The notes under the pieces: generated by a model | Seen by the model: only the letters and a program-made list of their open reading frames with translations | Database searches by the model: none | Told to the model about the DNA's origin: nothing | Part shown: piece by piece, positions 53,349-62,848 of the stretch | Layout: each line of letters starts with the position of its first letter | How positions within the stretch are numbered: position 1 is the stretch's first letter | Program-made: the position numbers and the translations under genes | NCBI GenBank assembly: GCA_036839975.1 | Contig: DAISVU010000004.1 | Span: 1 to 64,000 of the forward strand | Length of the DNA stretch: 64,000 bases | Direction: 5' to 3' | Origin: RGIG7111 sp036839975 | GTDB lineage: Bacteria; Bacillota; Clostridia; Peptostreptococcales; Anaerovoracaceae

Positions 53349-54695
53349 CTATACAATACCCTGAGCCTTCATTGCTTCGCAAACCTTTTCGAATCCGGCT
53401 ATGTTGGCACCTGCAACGAGGTTGCCTTTCTTGCCGTACTTTTCAGCAGCCCTGGCACAGTTAGCATAGATGTTAATCATGATCTGCTCGAGTTTCGCTT
53501 CAACTTCTTCGAATGTCCAGTTCAGCCTTTCTGAGTTCTGGCTCATTTCGAGTGCTGATACAGCAACGCCGCCCGCATTCACAGCTTTTGAAGGAGCAAA
53601 GTAAATGTCCTGTGCTACGAAGTATTCTACAGCATCGGCCGTGCATGGCATGTTAGCGCATTCTATGCAGGCAAGAGCTCCGCCTTCTACGATAGCTTTT
53701 GCATCATCGAGGTCGATATCGTTTTGAGTTGCACAAGGCATAAATATATTAGCTTTAACGTTTCTCCATGGTTTACCTTCAACATATGTAGCGTCAGGAT
53801 GAATGTCGAGATATTCTTTCATTCTGCCTCTTCTTACCTGTTTGATCTCAATAACTGTGTCGATGTCGATGCCGTTCTTATCGTAGATGTAACCGGTTGA
53901 ATCTGAAAGAGTAACAACTGTAGCGCCTAGTTCGGTAGCTTTAACCGCTGCATAAGTCGCAACATTTCCTGAGCCTGAAATACATACTGTTTTACCTTCG
54001 AAACTGTCCCCGTTATCTTTGAGGAGTTCTCTGGTGAAGTAGCAGCATCCGAATCCCGTTGCTTCTGTTCTTGCAAGTGATCCGCCGTATGTAAGACCTT
54101 TACCGGTAAGTACGCCGCCGGCAAACTGATCAACTATTCTCTTATACTGTCCGAAGAGATATCCGATCTCTCTTGCGCCTACGCCTATGTCTCCTGCAGG
54201 AGTGTCTGTAAACTGACCGATATGTCTTGCAAGTTCAGTCATGAATGCCTGGCAGAACTTCATGACTTCGTTGTCTGATTTGCCCTTAGGATCGAAGTCG
54301 GCACCGCCTTTGCCGCCGCCGATAGGAAGTGAAGTGAGACTGTTCTTAAAAATCTGTTCGAATCCGAGGAACTTAACGATTCCGGAGTATACTGATGGAT
54401 GAAATCTCAGACCGCCTTTGTAAGGCCCTATTGCGGAGTTGAACTGTACTCTGAAAGCACGGTTGACCTGAGTTTTACCATTATCGTCTATCCATGCAAC
54501 TCTGAACTGCACGAATCTTTCAGGCTCTACGAGTCTTTCGATGATTCCGAGTGCTTCGATTGAAGGATCGGCTTCAACAACCGGCTCCAGTGATTCGAGC
54601 ACTTCGATTACAGACTGAAGAAATTCAGGTTCGTTAGGATCTCTTTTCTTGACTGTTTCATAAACATCTGATAAATACTTGTTCTTTAAACTCAT
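53349..54695 (-). CDS. gdhA: glutamate dehydrogenase
   Basis: Hexameric GDH interconverting glutamate with 2-oxoglutarate and ammonia. The 448-residue length is that of the bacterial small-subunit type. The substrate-binding KGGLRFHPSV region near 90, the catalytic Lys in PIGGGKGG near 125 and the PAGDIGVGAREIGY segment near 165 are intact. The nucleotide-binding GSGNVATYA lies near 240. The ATG follows AGGAGG and a near-consensus promoter. Codon use is biased to ATC and GTT, indicating strong expression. Cofactor (NAD or NADP) was not decided. It could regenerate the amino acceptor for the aminotransferase module. Confidence 0.96.
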   Translation of the reverse strand: MSLKNKYLSDVYETVKKRDPNEPEFLQSVIEVLESLEPVVEADPSIEALGIIERLVEPERFVQFRVAWIDDNGKTQVNRAFRVQFNSAIGPYKGGLRFHPSVYSGIVKFLGFEQIFKNSLTSLPIGGGKGGADFDPKGKSDNEVMKFCQAFMTELARHIGQFTDTPAGDIGVGAREIGYLFGQYKRIVDQFAGGVLTGKGLTYGGSLARTEATGFGCCYFTRELLKDNGDSFEGKTVCISGSGNVATYAAVKATELGATVVTLSDSTGYIYDKNGIDIDTVIEIKQVRRGRMKEYLDIHPDATYVEGKPWRNVKANIFMPCATQNDIDLDDAKAIVEGGALACIECANMPCTADAVEYFVAQDIYFAPSKAVNAGGVAVSALEMSQNSERLNWTFEEVEAKLEQIMINIYANCARAAEKYGKKGNLVAGANIAGFEKVCEAMKAQGIV

Positions 54696-54741
54696 TCTAT
54701 ATTCCTCCTAAAAAATTATTGATTGTTTTGCAACTTAGATA

Positions 54742-54770
54742 ATTATAGTATATGCGGCCTTGTATTTCAA
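54742..54770 (-). promoter_or_regulatory. strong gdhA promoter
   Basis: On the minus strand, -35 TTGAAA (54765-54770) and consensus -10 TATAAT (54742-54747) are separated by exactly 17 bases. The start would fall about 40 bases before the gdhA ATG. Confidence 0.8.
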
Positions 54771-54789
54771 TAGTTAAGGAGTTATTTTT

Positions 54790-54823
54790 AGTGATGTAAA
54801 AAATGATATTTTTTTACATCACT
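54790..54823. promoter_or_regulatory. 14-bp dyad upstream of the gdhA promoter
   Basis: The perfect arms AGTGATGTAAAAAA (54790-54803) and its complement (54810-54823) flank a 6-base spacer, centred roughly 70 bases upstream of the predicted gdhA start. That is a typical place for an activator site, though it could also be a terminator for something lost. Confidence 0.6.
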
Positions 54824-55348
54824 GAGTAAAGCGATACGCAAAAGACAGATAGTTAACAACCTCCGTTAAGCAAATAACTCTCATATTGAGACTGTTGTGT
54901 GCAGCGTTTATGAAATACAGCGGTGCGCAACAGGATAAAATGGAAAATTCATGTGGATAAGCCGTTTTTACATGTTGCGAATTCAGGGTGATATACGTAT
55001 AATGTTGAATAAGATTTCTGTAAAAATGATAACAACAGAATCGTCTCAGTTAATCATGCCGGTGTTTTCACAATGCGTTGGCTGTATCTGTTTTCAATCC
55101 AATTTATTAATGACTGAATTCAGACTGACAGGATGCCTTCATATGTGCGCGCAGTCACGTGGGCATCTGTCAACGTTTTTTCAGCTGCGTTGATATAAAT
55201 CGCAGTACGCATGATTGATACGGGTTTAAATCTACGATGTGCAAACCCAGTTCAGCGCGTATACGCGCGAGCGGTTTGGCGTAAAACGGATATGTATTTA
55301 AATAATATGCTTTGCATGTGAATATAACTGAAAAAAGGGGGAGAGCTT
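54824..55348. other. gene-free intergenic stretch
   Basis: About 525 bases between divergent gdhA and mgtE show no protein that I can support, no tRNA and no obvious structured RNA. An 80-codon open frame at 54951-55193 has no ribosome site and an implausible Cys/Met/His-rich composition. An mgtE leader RNA could lie in the last 150 bases, but I could not recognise a Mg2+ riboswitch. Confidence 0.5.
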
Positions 55349-56737
55349 TTGGAAAAAGAAAAGACAGCAGAACAGCTCTTTGAAGAAAAGGTAGAAGAGA
55401 TAATAGAACTTATAGTTGATAAAAAGTATATAAAGGCCAGAGATCTCCTCCTTAATAACAACGAAGTTGATATAGCGGAAATACTTGAGGACATTCTAGA
55501 GGAAGTGGATCCCGAACGTGCAGTAATACTTTTCAGGATGCTTCCCAAGGATGTGTCCGTAGAAGTATTCTCTTATCTGCAGGCGGAAGACCAGAAGTCG
55601 ATCATAAAAGTAATAACCGACAAGGAAATAAATTATATCATCGAAGAACTCGATTTTGACGATAAGATCGATGTCTTGGAAGAACTTCCGGCAAATCTTG
55701 TTGACAAGATATTGGAGAAAACACCTAAAAATGAGAGAAAACAGATAAATACATTTTTAAATTATCCGGATAACTGTGCGGGGACTCTGATGACGCCGGA
55801 TTACATCAATCTGCGAAGTGACATGACTGTCAGGGAAGCTCTCGATCATATAAAAGAAGTAGGCATGGATAAGGAAACGGTCTATACTTGTTATGTAACG
55901 ACATTCGGAAGAGTGCTTTACGGCATAATATCGCTGAGGACTCTTGTTGTATCACCTGATGATATGCCTATAAAGGAACTTTTGCATACGGATTTTGTAT
56001 CTGTAAATGTATATGATGACAGAGAAGAGGTCTCCGAGGCATTTACAAAATATGGATTCTTGGCTATACCTGTAGAGGATAAAGAAAAAAGGCTGGTTGG
56101 TATAATAACGGTCGATGATATATTTGATGTAATTGAAGAAGAGACGACCGAAGATATAGAGAGGATGGCCGGCGTCATGGACAGTTCGGATAGAGGGTAT
56201 CTGAATCTGAGCGTGGGACAGCATGTTAAAAACAGACTGCCGTGGCTGTTTATACTAATGTGTTCATATACTGTAACGGGCGGGTTCATTGCCAAGTTCG
56301 AAGATTCGCTTTCTTCGATGATATGTCTGGTTGCATATATGCCTATGCTGATGGGCACAGGGGGAAATTCCGGTGCACAGTCGGCAACTCTTGTTATACG
56401 TGGTCTTTCTGTTGGGGATATCGACCTTAAAGATGTATTGAAAGTTCTCTGGAAAGAGATCAGGATCAGCTTTTTTATAGGGATCGTACTCAGCATATTG
56501 AATTTTTTGAGAATAATATATATAGACCATCACGGTACAGGGGTGGCATTTACTGTATGTATCGCGATGCTTATAATAATAGTGATAGCGAAGGCGCTGG
56601 GAAGCATGCTGCCGCTTTTGGCAAAGAAGATAGGAATCGACCCGGCTCTGATGGCAAGCCCGTTGATATCATCGATCACGGACATGATATCGGTGGTAAT
56701 TTATGTGTTTATGGCAGCGTGGATATTGAACATTTGA
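55349..56737 (+). CDS. mgtE: magnesium transporter MgtE
   Basis: Mg2+ channel with cytoplasmic gating domains. The 462 residues comprise an N-terminal helical MgtE_N superhelix (about 25-140), two CBS domains (about 150-270) with TVDDIFDVIEEE at the end, and a C-terminal membrane domain with about five helices (about 285-460). The membrane domain contains the GTGGNSGAQSATLVIRGL motif. The start is TTG, preceded by GGGGGAG at good distance. The third LCP gene follows 15 bases after the stop. Confidence 0.95.
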   Translation: MEKEKTAEQLFEEKVEEIIELIVDKKYIKARDLLLNNNEVDIAEILEDILEEVDPERAVILFRMLPKDVSVEVFSYLQAEDQKSIIKVITDKEINYIIEELDFDDKIDVLEELPANLVDKILEKTPKNERKQINTFLNYPDNCAGTLMTPDYINLRSDMTVREALDHIKEVGMDKETVYTCYVTTFGRVLYGIISLRTLVVSPDDMPIKELLHTDFVSVNVYDDREEVSEAFTKYGFLAIPVEDKEKRLVGIITVDDIFDVIEEETTEDIERMAGVMDSSDRGYLNLSVGQHVKNRLPWLFILMCSYTVTGGFIAKFEDSLSSMICLVAYMPMLMGTGGNSGAQSATLVIRGLSVGDIDLKDVLKVLWKEIRISFFIGIVLSILNFLRIIYIDHHGTGVAFTVCIAMLIIIVIAKALGSMLPLLAKKIGIDPALMASPLISSITDMISVVIYVFMAAWILNI

Positions 56738-56752
56738 CATTGGAGATTTCAG

Positions 56753-58015
56753 ATGAAGCAAAATGATTTTGGGAAGACTTTTACAAACGGCAGAGAAATG
56801 AAGTACAGCAGTGAAATGATCAGAAAATATGAAGCCCCTGAGTATAGGAAGGCTGCTGAAGAATATGAGAGAAAAGCGATCCGGGAAAGGCGTATAAGAA
56901 ACGAAGATCCGGAAGGATACTTGCGCAGCAAGGATGAAAAGAAAAGATTTGAAGAAGATGGTGTACGAACTGTAAAAAACAGAAAGGGTAAAAAGAAAAA
57001 ACATGGCAAAAGAAAGATATTCAGAAATGTAATAATCTTTATAATCATATTTCTGGCGGTATTTTTAGCATATTTCTTTATAATAACCTCACGCTTTGAT
57101 AAGGTAACCACAGATGAAGATCAGTTTGCAATAAACAGTCAGTCGGCGGATAGCCTTAGAGGTTACAGAAATATAGCTGTTCTTGGTACTGATTCACGCA
57201 GAGGAGAGGGTTATGACGGATCGAGAACAGATGCGATCATAATCATCAGCATAAAAAAATCCAGCGGGGATATAAATATGATATCCGTCATGAGAGACTC
57301 ATACCTTAAACTTGCCGATGCAGACGGCAGCCTCAAACTCGATAAGATAACGCATGCACATCACTATGACGGAGGAGCTGATACCTGTGCGGCGCTTAAC
57401 AGAAGCCTCGACCTGAATATAAAAGAGTTTATGATATTCAACTGGGAAGCGGTTTCGGATGCAGTCGATACGCTCGGAGGGATAGAAATAGATGTTAAGC
57501 CGAATGAGCTACGCGATATGAATAAATGGGGACCAGAAACCGCTGAAAATACAGGTGGAAAATATACCAGAGTAAAACATCCGGGGAAACAGATGTTCGA
57601 TGGTGTCCAGGCAACGACATATTGCCGTATAAGAAAAACTTCTGGCGGAGATAAAGGAAGAGGAGAACGATACAAGAAAGTTACTTCAGCTGTAATGTTA
57701 AAGGCGATATCGTCACCTGTAAAACTCAATGCCCTGAGCAGGAAAGTGTTTCCTAAGATCAGGACAAACATGACTCAGCTGCAATTTTTGACTGCGGCTG
57801 TGAGGGCTCCGGGATATGATATAAAAAAGAATCTCAGCTGGCCGAAAAACTATTATGGAGGACTTCTCAGCGGACGGTGGTATGCGGTACCGAGGACTTT
57901 GGTATGGAATGTCAGTTGGCTTCATAAGAAAGCATTCGCTCAGCCGGGCTATGTGCCATCATCCAAATGCCGCAGTATAAGCGATGAGATAATAAACACT
58001 ACGGGCATACAGTAG
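56753..58015 (+). CDS. LytR-CpsA-Psr family protein (third of three)
   Basis: LCP phosphotransferase of 420 residues. An unusually long and highly charged cytoplasmic tail of about 85 residues (Arg/Lys/Glu-rich, coiled-coil-like) precedes a transmembrane helix at about 90-112. The LCP domain then carries VLGTDSR, SRTDAIIII and SVMRDSYLKL. It is about equally distant from the two tandem LCP genes at 14653-17015. Position after mgtE and before nnrD gives no hint of its polymer substrate. Confidence 0.92.
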   Translation: MKQNDFGKTFTNGREMKYSSEMIRKYEAPEYRKAAEEYERKAIRERRIRNEDPEGYLRSKDEKKRFEEDGVRTVKNRKGKKKKHGKRKIFRNVIIFIIIFLAVFLAYFFIITSRFDKVTTDEDQFAINSQSADSLRGYRNIAVLGTDSRRGEGYDGSRTDAIIIISIKKSSGDINMISVMRDSYLKLADADGSLKLDKITHAHHYDGGADTCAALNRSLDLNIKEFMIFNWEAVSDAVDTLGGIEIDVKPNELRDMNKWGPETAENTGGKYTRVKHPGKQMFDGVQATTYCRIRKTSGGDKGRGERYKKVTSAVMLKAISSPVKLNALSRKVFPKIRTNMTQLQFLTAAVRAPGYDIKKNLSWPKNYYGGLLSGRWYAVPRTLVWNVSWLHKKAFAQPGYVPSSKCRSISDEIINTTGIQ

Positions 58016-58068
58016 GCGACATGTATAAAGTACAATCGGACTTAAGAGCAAGAGGAGCTGCTGAAAAA

Positions 58069-58917
58069 ATGAATATCGGAAATATAACGAAAACAGAAAT
58101 AAAAAAACTGATCCACAGACGCGCAGAAGTTTCCCATAAAGGTGATTTCGGTAAGGTATTGATAATAGCCGGCTGTGCCGGAATGGCAGGTGCTGCGATA
58201 CTGTGCGGAAGTGCTGCGGTAAGGACCGGTGCGGGACTTACAAGATTTTATGCACCGGAAGAAATAATACCGATATTGCAGGTAAGTGTGCCTGAAGCAA
58301 CATGCATAAAGCGTGAAGAAAAAATTGCGAATTTTTCAGATTATGATGCGGTCGCAATAGGGCCGGGACTTGGTAAAAGAAAAGAAAACATTGAGCTTAT
58401 CGATGAACTAATGAAAAATTATCAAGGGACTCTCGTAATAGATGCGGACGGAATAAATGCCATTGCGGCAGACGGTGACGCAGAAAAGATAAAAAGCGCA
58501 TGCTGCAAAGTAATACTTACGCCTCATAGAGGAGAAGCGGCAAGACTGCTGGGATATGATACCGATGAATTGCCGGATGACAGATTCAGGCTCGCAGAGA
58601 TGCTCAGAATCAAGACAGGCGCGACAGTAACAGTAAAGGGTGCGGGCACGGTAGTCATTGACCCGGACGGGTTCATGCTTATAAATACAACAGGAACGCC
58701 GGGTCTTGCAAAGGGAGGCTCAGGAGATATATTGACAGGCATGATAACCGCTCTTGCGGGACAGGGGCTGACGCCTTTTGAGGCAGCTGCTTCGGGAGTA
58801 TTCCTTCACGGATATGCAGGAGAGCTGGCGGAAAAAAATTACGGTCAGTACGGTATGGCGGGAAGCGATGTAGTCATGAATATAGGACCTGCAATCAAAG
58901 AGATAATCGGAGTATAA
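58069..58917 (+). CDS. nnrD: ADP-dependent NAD(P)H-hydrate dehydratase
   Basis: Repairs hydrated NAD(P)H by ADP-dependent dehydration. The 282 residues from the ATG at 58069 form the ribokinase-like C-terminal domain of YjeF/Nnr alone; the NnrE epimerase domain is not fused. Signatures are KGDFGKVLIIAGC near the start, GPGLG near 101 and the TGTPGLAKGGSGDILTGMI motif near 215. An in-frame ATG at 58021 would add 16 residues but lacks a good ribosome site; AGGAG lies eleven bases before the chosen start, so the start is uncertain. Acyl-carrier synthase and nnrE genes are not in the window. Confidence 0.9.
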   Translation: MNIGNITKTEIKKLIHRRAEVSHKGDFGKVLIIAGCAGMAGAAILCGSAAVRTGAGLTRFYAPEEIIPILQVSVPEATCIKREEKIANFSDYDAVAIGPGLGKRKENIELIDELMKNYQGTLVIDADGINAIAADGDAEKIKSACCKVILTPHRGEAARLLGYDTDELPDDRFRLAEMLRIKTGATVTVKGAGTVVIDPDGFMLINTTGTPGLAKGGSGDILTGMITALAGQGLTPFEAAASGVFLHGYAGELAEKNYGQYGMAGSDVVMNIGPAIKEIIGV

Positions 58918-59000
58918 ACAGGTATGAATGATCATATAAAGACGCAGTATGTATGCGTTAAAATTTAAATGACCGGCAGAATGATAACAGGAGGCATCTA

Positions 59001-59819
59001 ATGGATCAAAAGCAATTAAAACAAACAGCAACAAATATTCGTACAGGACTTATCAAGGCCATACACGCGGCCGGTTCGGGACATCCGGGCGGATCATTGT
59101 CAGCGGCAGATATCGTAACGGCGCTGTATTTTGAGGAAATGAACATAAATCCGAAAGATCCTGATATGAAGGACAGAGATAAATTCATACTTTCAAAGGG
59201 ACATGCGTGTCCTGTCCAGTATGCGGTGCTTGCGGCAAGGGGATATTTCCCAAAGGAAGATATCCTCAGCCTAAGAAAACTCGGCAGCATCTTTCAAGGG
59301 CACCCCGACATGCATAAGGTGCCGGGAATAGAAATGTCTACGGGTTCGCTTGGACAGGGGTTTTCAGCAAGCTGCGGCATGGCACTTGCGAATAAGCTGG
59401 ACGGTTCTCCGGGAAGAGTGTATACCATGCTGGGTGATGGAGAACTTCAGGAGGGGATAGTTTGGGAGACTGCGATATCAGCAGCTCACTATAAGCTTGA
59501 CAACATTGTAGGAATATTGGACTGGAATGGTCTTCAGATCGACGGAAAAAACGACGATGTAATGAAGATAAGACCGGTAGATGAGAAATTCAAAGCTTTC
59601 GGCTGGAATGTTTTAGTAATAGACGGACATGATTTTGATGAGATACTGAAAGCTTTTGCAGAGGCCAGAGCATGCAAAGGCAAACCAACCATGATAATAG
59701 CCGTGACTGTAAAAGGCAAAGGAGTATCGTTTATGGAAAATAAAGCGGAATGGCACGGGACTGCACCGAATGATGAACAATTTGAGACAGCACTTAAAGA
59801 CCTGGGAGGTGAATGGTAA
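59001..59819 (+). CDS. tktA: transketolase, N-terminal subunit
   Basis: Thiamine-diphosphate half of a split transketolase. Of its 272 residues, GSGHPGGSLSAADIV near 29 and the ThDP/Mg motif GDGELQEG near 143 are intact. It ends TAA overlapping the next ATG by one base, so the halves are translationally coupled. Split transketolases are common in Clostridia and archaea. With rpe it supports the non-oxidative pentose phosphate pathway. Confidence 0.94.
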   Translation: MDQKQLKQTATNIRTGLIKAIHAAGSGHPGGSLSAADIVTALYFEEMNINPKDPDMKDRDKFILSKGHACPVQYAVLAARGYFPKEDILSLRKLGSIFQGHPDMHKVPGIEMSTGSLGQGFSASCGMALANKLDGSPGRVYTMLGDGELQEGIVWETAISAAHYKLDNIVGILDWNGLQIDGKNDDVMKIRPVDEKFKAFGWNVLVIDGHDFDEILKAFAEARACKGKPTMIIAVTVKGKGVSFMENKAEWHGTAPNDEQFETALKDLGGEW

Positions 59820-60748
59820 TGGCAGAAAATAAAGCAACCAGAGCAAGCTATGGAGAAGCGCTGAAGGAATTGGGGGCGGAGTATGAAAACCTTGTGGTAA
59901 TGGATGCAGACCTTTCAGGATCGACAAAGACTGCAGTATTTGCAAAGGAATATCCCGGCAGGTTTTTCAATATGGGAGTATCCGAACAGAACATGTATGC
60001 TTATGCCGCAGGACTGGCACATTCTGGCAAGATAGTTTGCGCAAGTACATTTGCGATGTTCGCATCGGGCAGAGCTTTTGAAATTATAAGAAATTCTATA
60101 GGGTACACAAAAGCAAATGTCAAGGTATGCGCTACACATGCCGGCATTACGGTAGGCGCGGACGGCGCGAGCCATCAGACCTTTGAGGATGTTGCGTTAA
60201 TGAGAACGATACCTGGCATGACCGTCATAAATCCTTCGGACGATATTTCGGCAAAAGCGCTTTTGAAGCAGGCGGTGGCTTATGACGGACCGGTTTATAT
60301 GAGGTTTGGAAGAGCTCCCGTACCGGTGTTTTACGATGACGGCGCAGATATTGTTATGGGGAAAGGCAACTGCGTAAGAGAAGGGAATGACGTTGCTGTA
60401 ATAGCATCAGGCTTGATGGTAAATGAAGCCTTCATGGCGGCAGAAGAGCTTGCATCTTCGGATATCGATGTCAGGATTATCGATATGCATACTGTAAAAC
60501 CTATTGATAAGGATATAATAGTAAAGGCGGCTAAAGAGACAGGGGCAGTGGTTACGGCCGAAGAACATTCCGTTGTAGGAGGGCTCGGAAGCGCCGTTTC
60601 GGAAGTGCTTTCGGAAAATTGCCCTGTAAAGATGAGATTTGTGGGACAGAAGGATTCTTTCGGAGAATCGGGACAACTTGAAGAACTGAAAGAAAAGTAT
60701 GGAATGAATGCGGCTGCAATTGTGAAAGCTGTAAAGGAAATTTTGTAA
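59819..60748 (+). CDS. tktB: transketolase, C-terminal subunit
   Basis: Pyrimidine-binding and C-terminal domains of the split transketolase, 309 residues. ATRASYGEALKEL at the start, the ThDP pyrimidine-binding Glu region GVSEQNMYAYAAGLA near 54 and the TAEEHSVVGGLGSAV segment near 247 are typical. The ATG at 59819 lies nine bases after GGAGG; an ATG six bases upstream is also in frame but too close to the site. Confidence 0.94.
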   Translation: MAENKATRASYGEALKELGAEYENLVVMDADLSGSTKTAVFAKEYPGRFFNMGVSEQNMYAYAAGLAHSGKIVCASTFAMFASGRAFEIIRNSIGYTKANVKVCATHAGITVGADGASHQTFEDVALMRTIPGMTVINPSDDISAKALLKQAVAYDGPVYMRFGRAPVPVFYDDGADIVMGKGNCVREGNDVAVIASGLMVNEAFMAAEELASSDIDVRIIDMHTVKPIDKDIIVKAAKETGAVVTAEEHSVVGGLGSAVSEVLSENCPVKMRFVGQKDSFGESGQLEELKEKYGMNAAAIVKAVKEIL

Positions 60749-60786
60749 AGTAAAGTATGGAAATATAATATAAAGTGAGCAAGCAA

Positions 60787-60816
60787 GGCGCGTAATTAAC
60801 AGCGCCCTGTTTCTTT
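60787..60816 (+). terminator. weak terminator after split transketolase
   Basis: A short GGCGC/GCGCC stem (60787-60791 with 60802-60806) around a 10-base loop, followed by a T-rich but interrupted tail. Confidence 0.4.
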
Positions 60817-60847
60817 TAGCTGCAGCCGGCACTTGTGTGATTGTCTG

Positions 60848-60856
60848 TGATATAAT
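60848..60856 (+). promoter_or_regulatory. glpK extended -10 promoter
   Basis: TGATATAAT forms an extended -10 (TATAAT 60851-60856) with no good -35. It lies about 60 bases before the glpK ATG. No clear cre site was identified around it. Confidence 0.5.
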
Positions 60857-60914
60857 ATAAAAAACAATAATCAAAACGTAAAAGCAGCCCGATGATAAAA
60901 TGAGGTGTAGACTT

Positions 60915-62414
60915 ATGGAACAATATATTATGGCTCTGGATCAGGGCACAACGAGTTCAAGATGCATTATATATGATAAAAAAGGAAATGCCGTAAGCAT
61001 TTCAAAACAGGAATTCACACAGTATTTTCCTGATGACGGATGGGTGGAACACGATGCGATGGAAATCTGGGAAACGCAGCTTGAGGTTGCGCGTGAGACT
61101 ATGGAAAAAGCCGAAATAACATGTGAAAATATAGCGGCGATAGGCATTACCAACCAGCGTGAGACGACTGTAGTATGGGATAAGAATACCGGAAAGCCTG
61201 TATACAATGCGATCGTATGGCAGTGCAGGCGGACGGCGGAATTCTGTGATCTTTTAAAGGAACACGGCTTTTATGAGATGATAAGAAAAAAGACGGGACT
61301 TATTATAGACAGTTATTTCTCGGCTACAAAATTAAAATGGATACTCGATTGTGTAGAAGGCGCATATGATAGAGCTGTTTCAGGTGAGATTTTGTTCGGA
61401 ACGATAGAGACCTGGCTCATCTGGAATCTTACGGGGGGAAAAATACACGTTACGGATTATTCAAATGCGGCGAGGACCATGATGTTTGATATAAATAAGC
61501 TGCAGTGGGATGATGATATACTCGAGATGCTAGATATCCCAAAGTCGGTGCTTCCCGAAGTGAAACCTTCAAGCTGTATTTATGGTAAGACTGATCCATC
61601 AATTTTCGGCGGCAGTATCCCGATAGCGGGAGCCGCAGGTGATCAGCAGGCGGCGCTTTTCGGGCAGACATGCTTTTGTAAAGGACAGGGTAAAATAACA
61701 TATGGTACCGGTGGATTTATGCTTATAAATACAGGTAATGAACCTGTGCATTCAGGTAATGGTCTACTTGCAACTATAGCATGGGGTATAAATGGAAAAG
61801 TCAGTTATGCGATCGAAGGCTCTGTATTCATAGCAGGTGCCGCGATACAGTGGCTGAGAGATGAAATCAGAGTCATAGATGATGCATCAGATTCACAGAA
61901 AATATGTGATGAACTCGCAGATACTTCAGGTATCTATGTGATGCCGGCATTTACGGGGCTTGGAGCTCCGTATTGGGAACCTAATGCCCGAGGGGCGGTA
62001 TTCGGCATTACACGCGGTACCAGCAGAGAGCACCTGATACGTGCTACAGTGGAATCGATCGCGTATCAGACACGGGATCTCGTAAATGCGGTTGAGGAAG
62101 ATGTAAAAGAGAAAATAAAGTCGCTGAGAGTTGACGGCGGGGCTTGCAGGAATGATTTTTTAATGCAGTTTCAGTCAGATATAGCGGATAAAGAAGTCAT
62201 AAGACCGAAGAATGTTGAAACGACGTCGCTGGGAGCAGCATATCTGGCAGGTCTGGAAGTCGGATATTGGCAGAATAAAGATGATATTATCGCAAATTGG
62301 CAGGAAGACAGAACATTCACACCGGAAATGACTGATGAGAAGCGAGCATCGCTGTGCGGCGGATGGCATTGCGCCGTGAAAGCTGTATTGAACTGGGCAG
62401 GACGCCATGAGTGA
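60915..62414 (+). CDS. glpK: glycerol kinase
   Basis: Phosphorylates glycerol to sn-glycerol 3-phosphate. The 499 residues show the FGGY-kinase signatures ALDQGTTSSR at the start, NQRETTVVWDK near 82, GAAGDQQAALFGQ near 240 and VDGGACRNDFLMQFQSDI near 407. The ATG at 60915 is nine bases after GAGG; the upstream in-frame ATG at 60900 would add five residues and overlap that site. No glycerol facilitator or glycerol-phosphate dehydrogenase gene is adjacent, so the gene is apparently a single-gene unit. Confidence 0.96.
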   Translation: MEQYIMALDQGTTSSRCIIYDKKGNAVSISKQEFTQYFPDDGWVEHDAMEIWETQLEVARETMEKAEITCENIAAIGITNQRETTVVWDKNTGKPVYNAIVWQCRRTAEFCDLLKEHGFYEMIRKKTGLIIDSYFSATKLKWILDCVEGAYDRAVSGEILFGTIETWLIWNLTGGKIHVTDYSNAARTMMFDINKLQWDDDILEMLDIPKSVLPEVKPSSCIYGKTDPSIFGGSIPIAGAAGDQQAALFGQTCFCKGQGKITYGTGGFMLINTGNEPVHSGNGLLATIAWGINGKVSYAIEGSVFIAGAAIQWLRDEIRVIDDASDSQKICDELADTSGIYVMPAFTGLGAPYWEPNARGAVFGITRGTSREHLIRATVESIAYQTRDLVNAVEEDVKEKIKSLRVDGGACRNDFLMQFQSDIADKEVIRPKNVETTSLGAAYLAGLEVGYWQNKDDIIANWQEDRTFTPEMTDEKRASLCGGWHCAVKAVLNWAGRHE

Positions 62415-62517
62415 TGCGGACGGTCTGAGATAACGATATATATTCGGATAAGAACAGTATATGCAGGATAAGTAAGGAATAATAAGGTATTTAAGAACGG
62501 GAGATAAGGAGTCAAAT

Positions 62518-62640
62518 ATGCCGATATTGATCATACTTGCCAGTATATTTATAGCGCTGATTGCGCTCATAATACATAGAGCGGACACCGGCTTTCCGGT
62601 ATTACCGAAGAAAAAAAATAAGAAGAGGAATAAAAAATGA
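62518..62640 (+). CDS. 40-residue single-pass membrane peptide
   Basis: Small reading frame MPILIILASIFIALIALIIH, then a short loop with RADTGFPVLP and a strongly basic tail of Lys/Arg/Asn. A single hydrophobic helix (residues 2-19) and the positive tail suggest an inner-membrane peptide with the tail in the cytosol. AAGGAG lies six bases before the ATG, a very good ribosome site, which is the main support. It lies between glpK and hrcA on the same strand. I do not recognise a family and assign no function. Confidence 0.6.
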   Translation: MPILIILASIFIALIALIIHRADTGFPVLPKKKNKKRNKK

Positions 62641-62848
62641 CAGCAGGAGGCCGCGCATATTATAAAACAGTCGGTCACGGAATTTACGGGATTTACTGAG
62701 CGATTAATTTTATGGAAGCAATGATCAGATTACCGCAGTGCAGAGAATTAAGCGCCCGGCAGTCGTAGTTTATTTATAAGGTGATCAAATTAGTACTGCA
62801 ATATTATGCGATTATTTTTTTATTATGCGTAAATATGCGTTAAACGTG
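62641..62848. other. gene-free stretch before the hrcA promoter
   Basis: About 200 bases without a supported gene or structured RNA. It is AT-rich towards the hrcA promoter. Confidence 0.5.

Noticed and set aside
54951..55193. 80-codon plus-strand gene between gdhA and mgtE
   Set aside because: No ribosome site, odd composition, no family resemblance.
59001..60748. Split transketolase as a frameshifted single gene
   Set aside because: Two-subunit transketolases are normal in Clostridia, and the second half has its own well-spaced ribosome site and coupled start.
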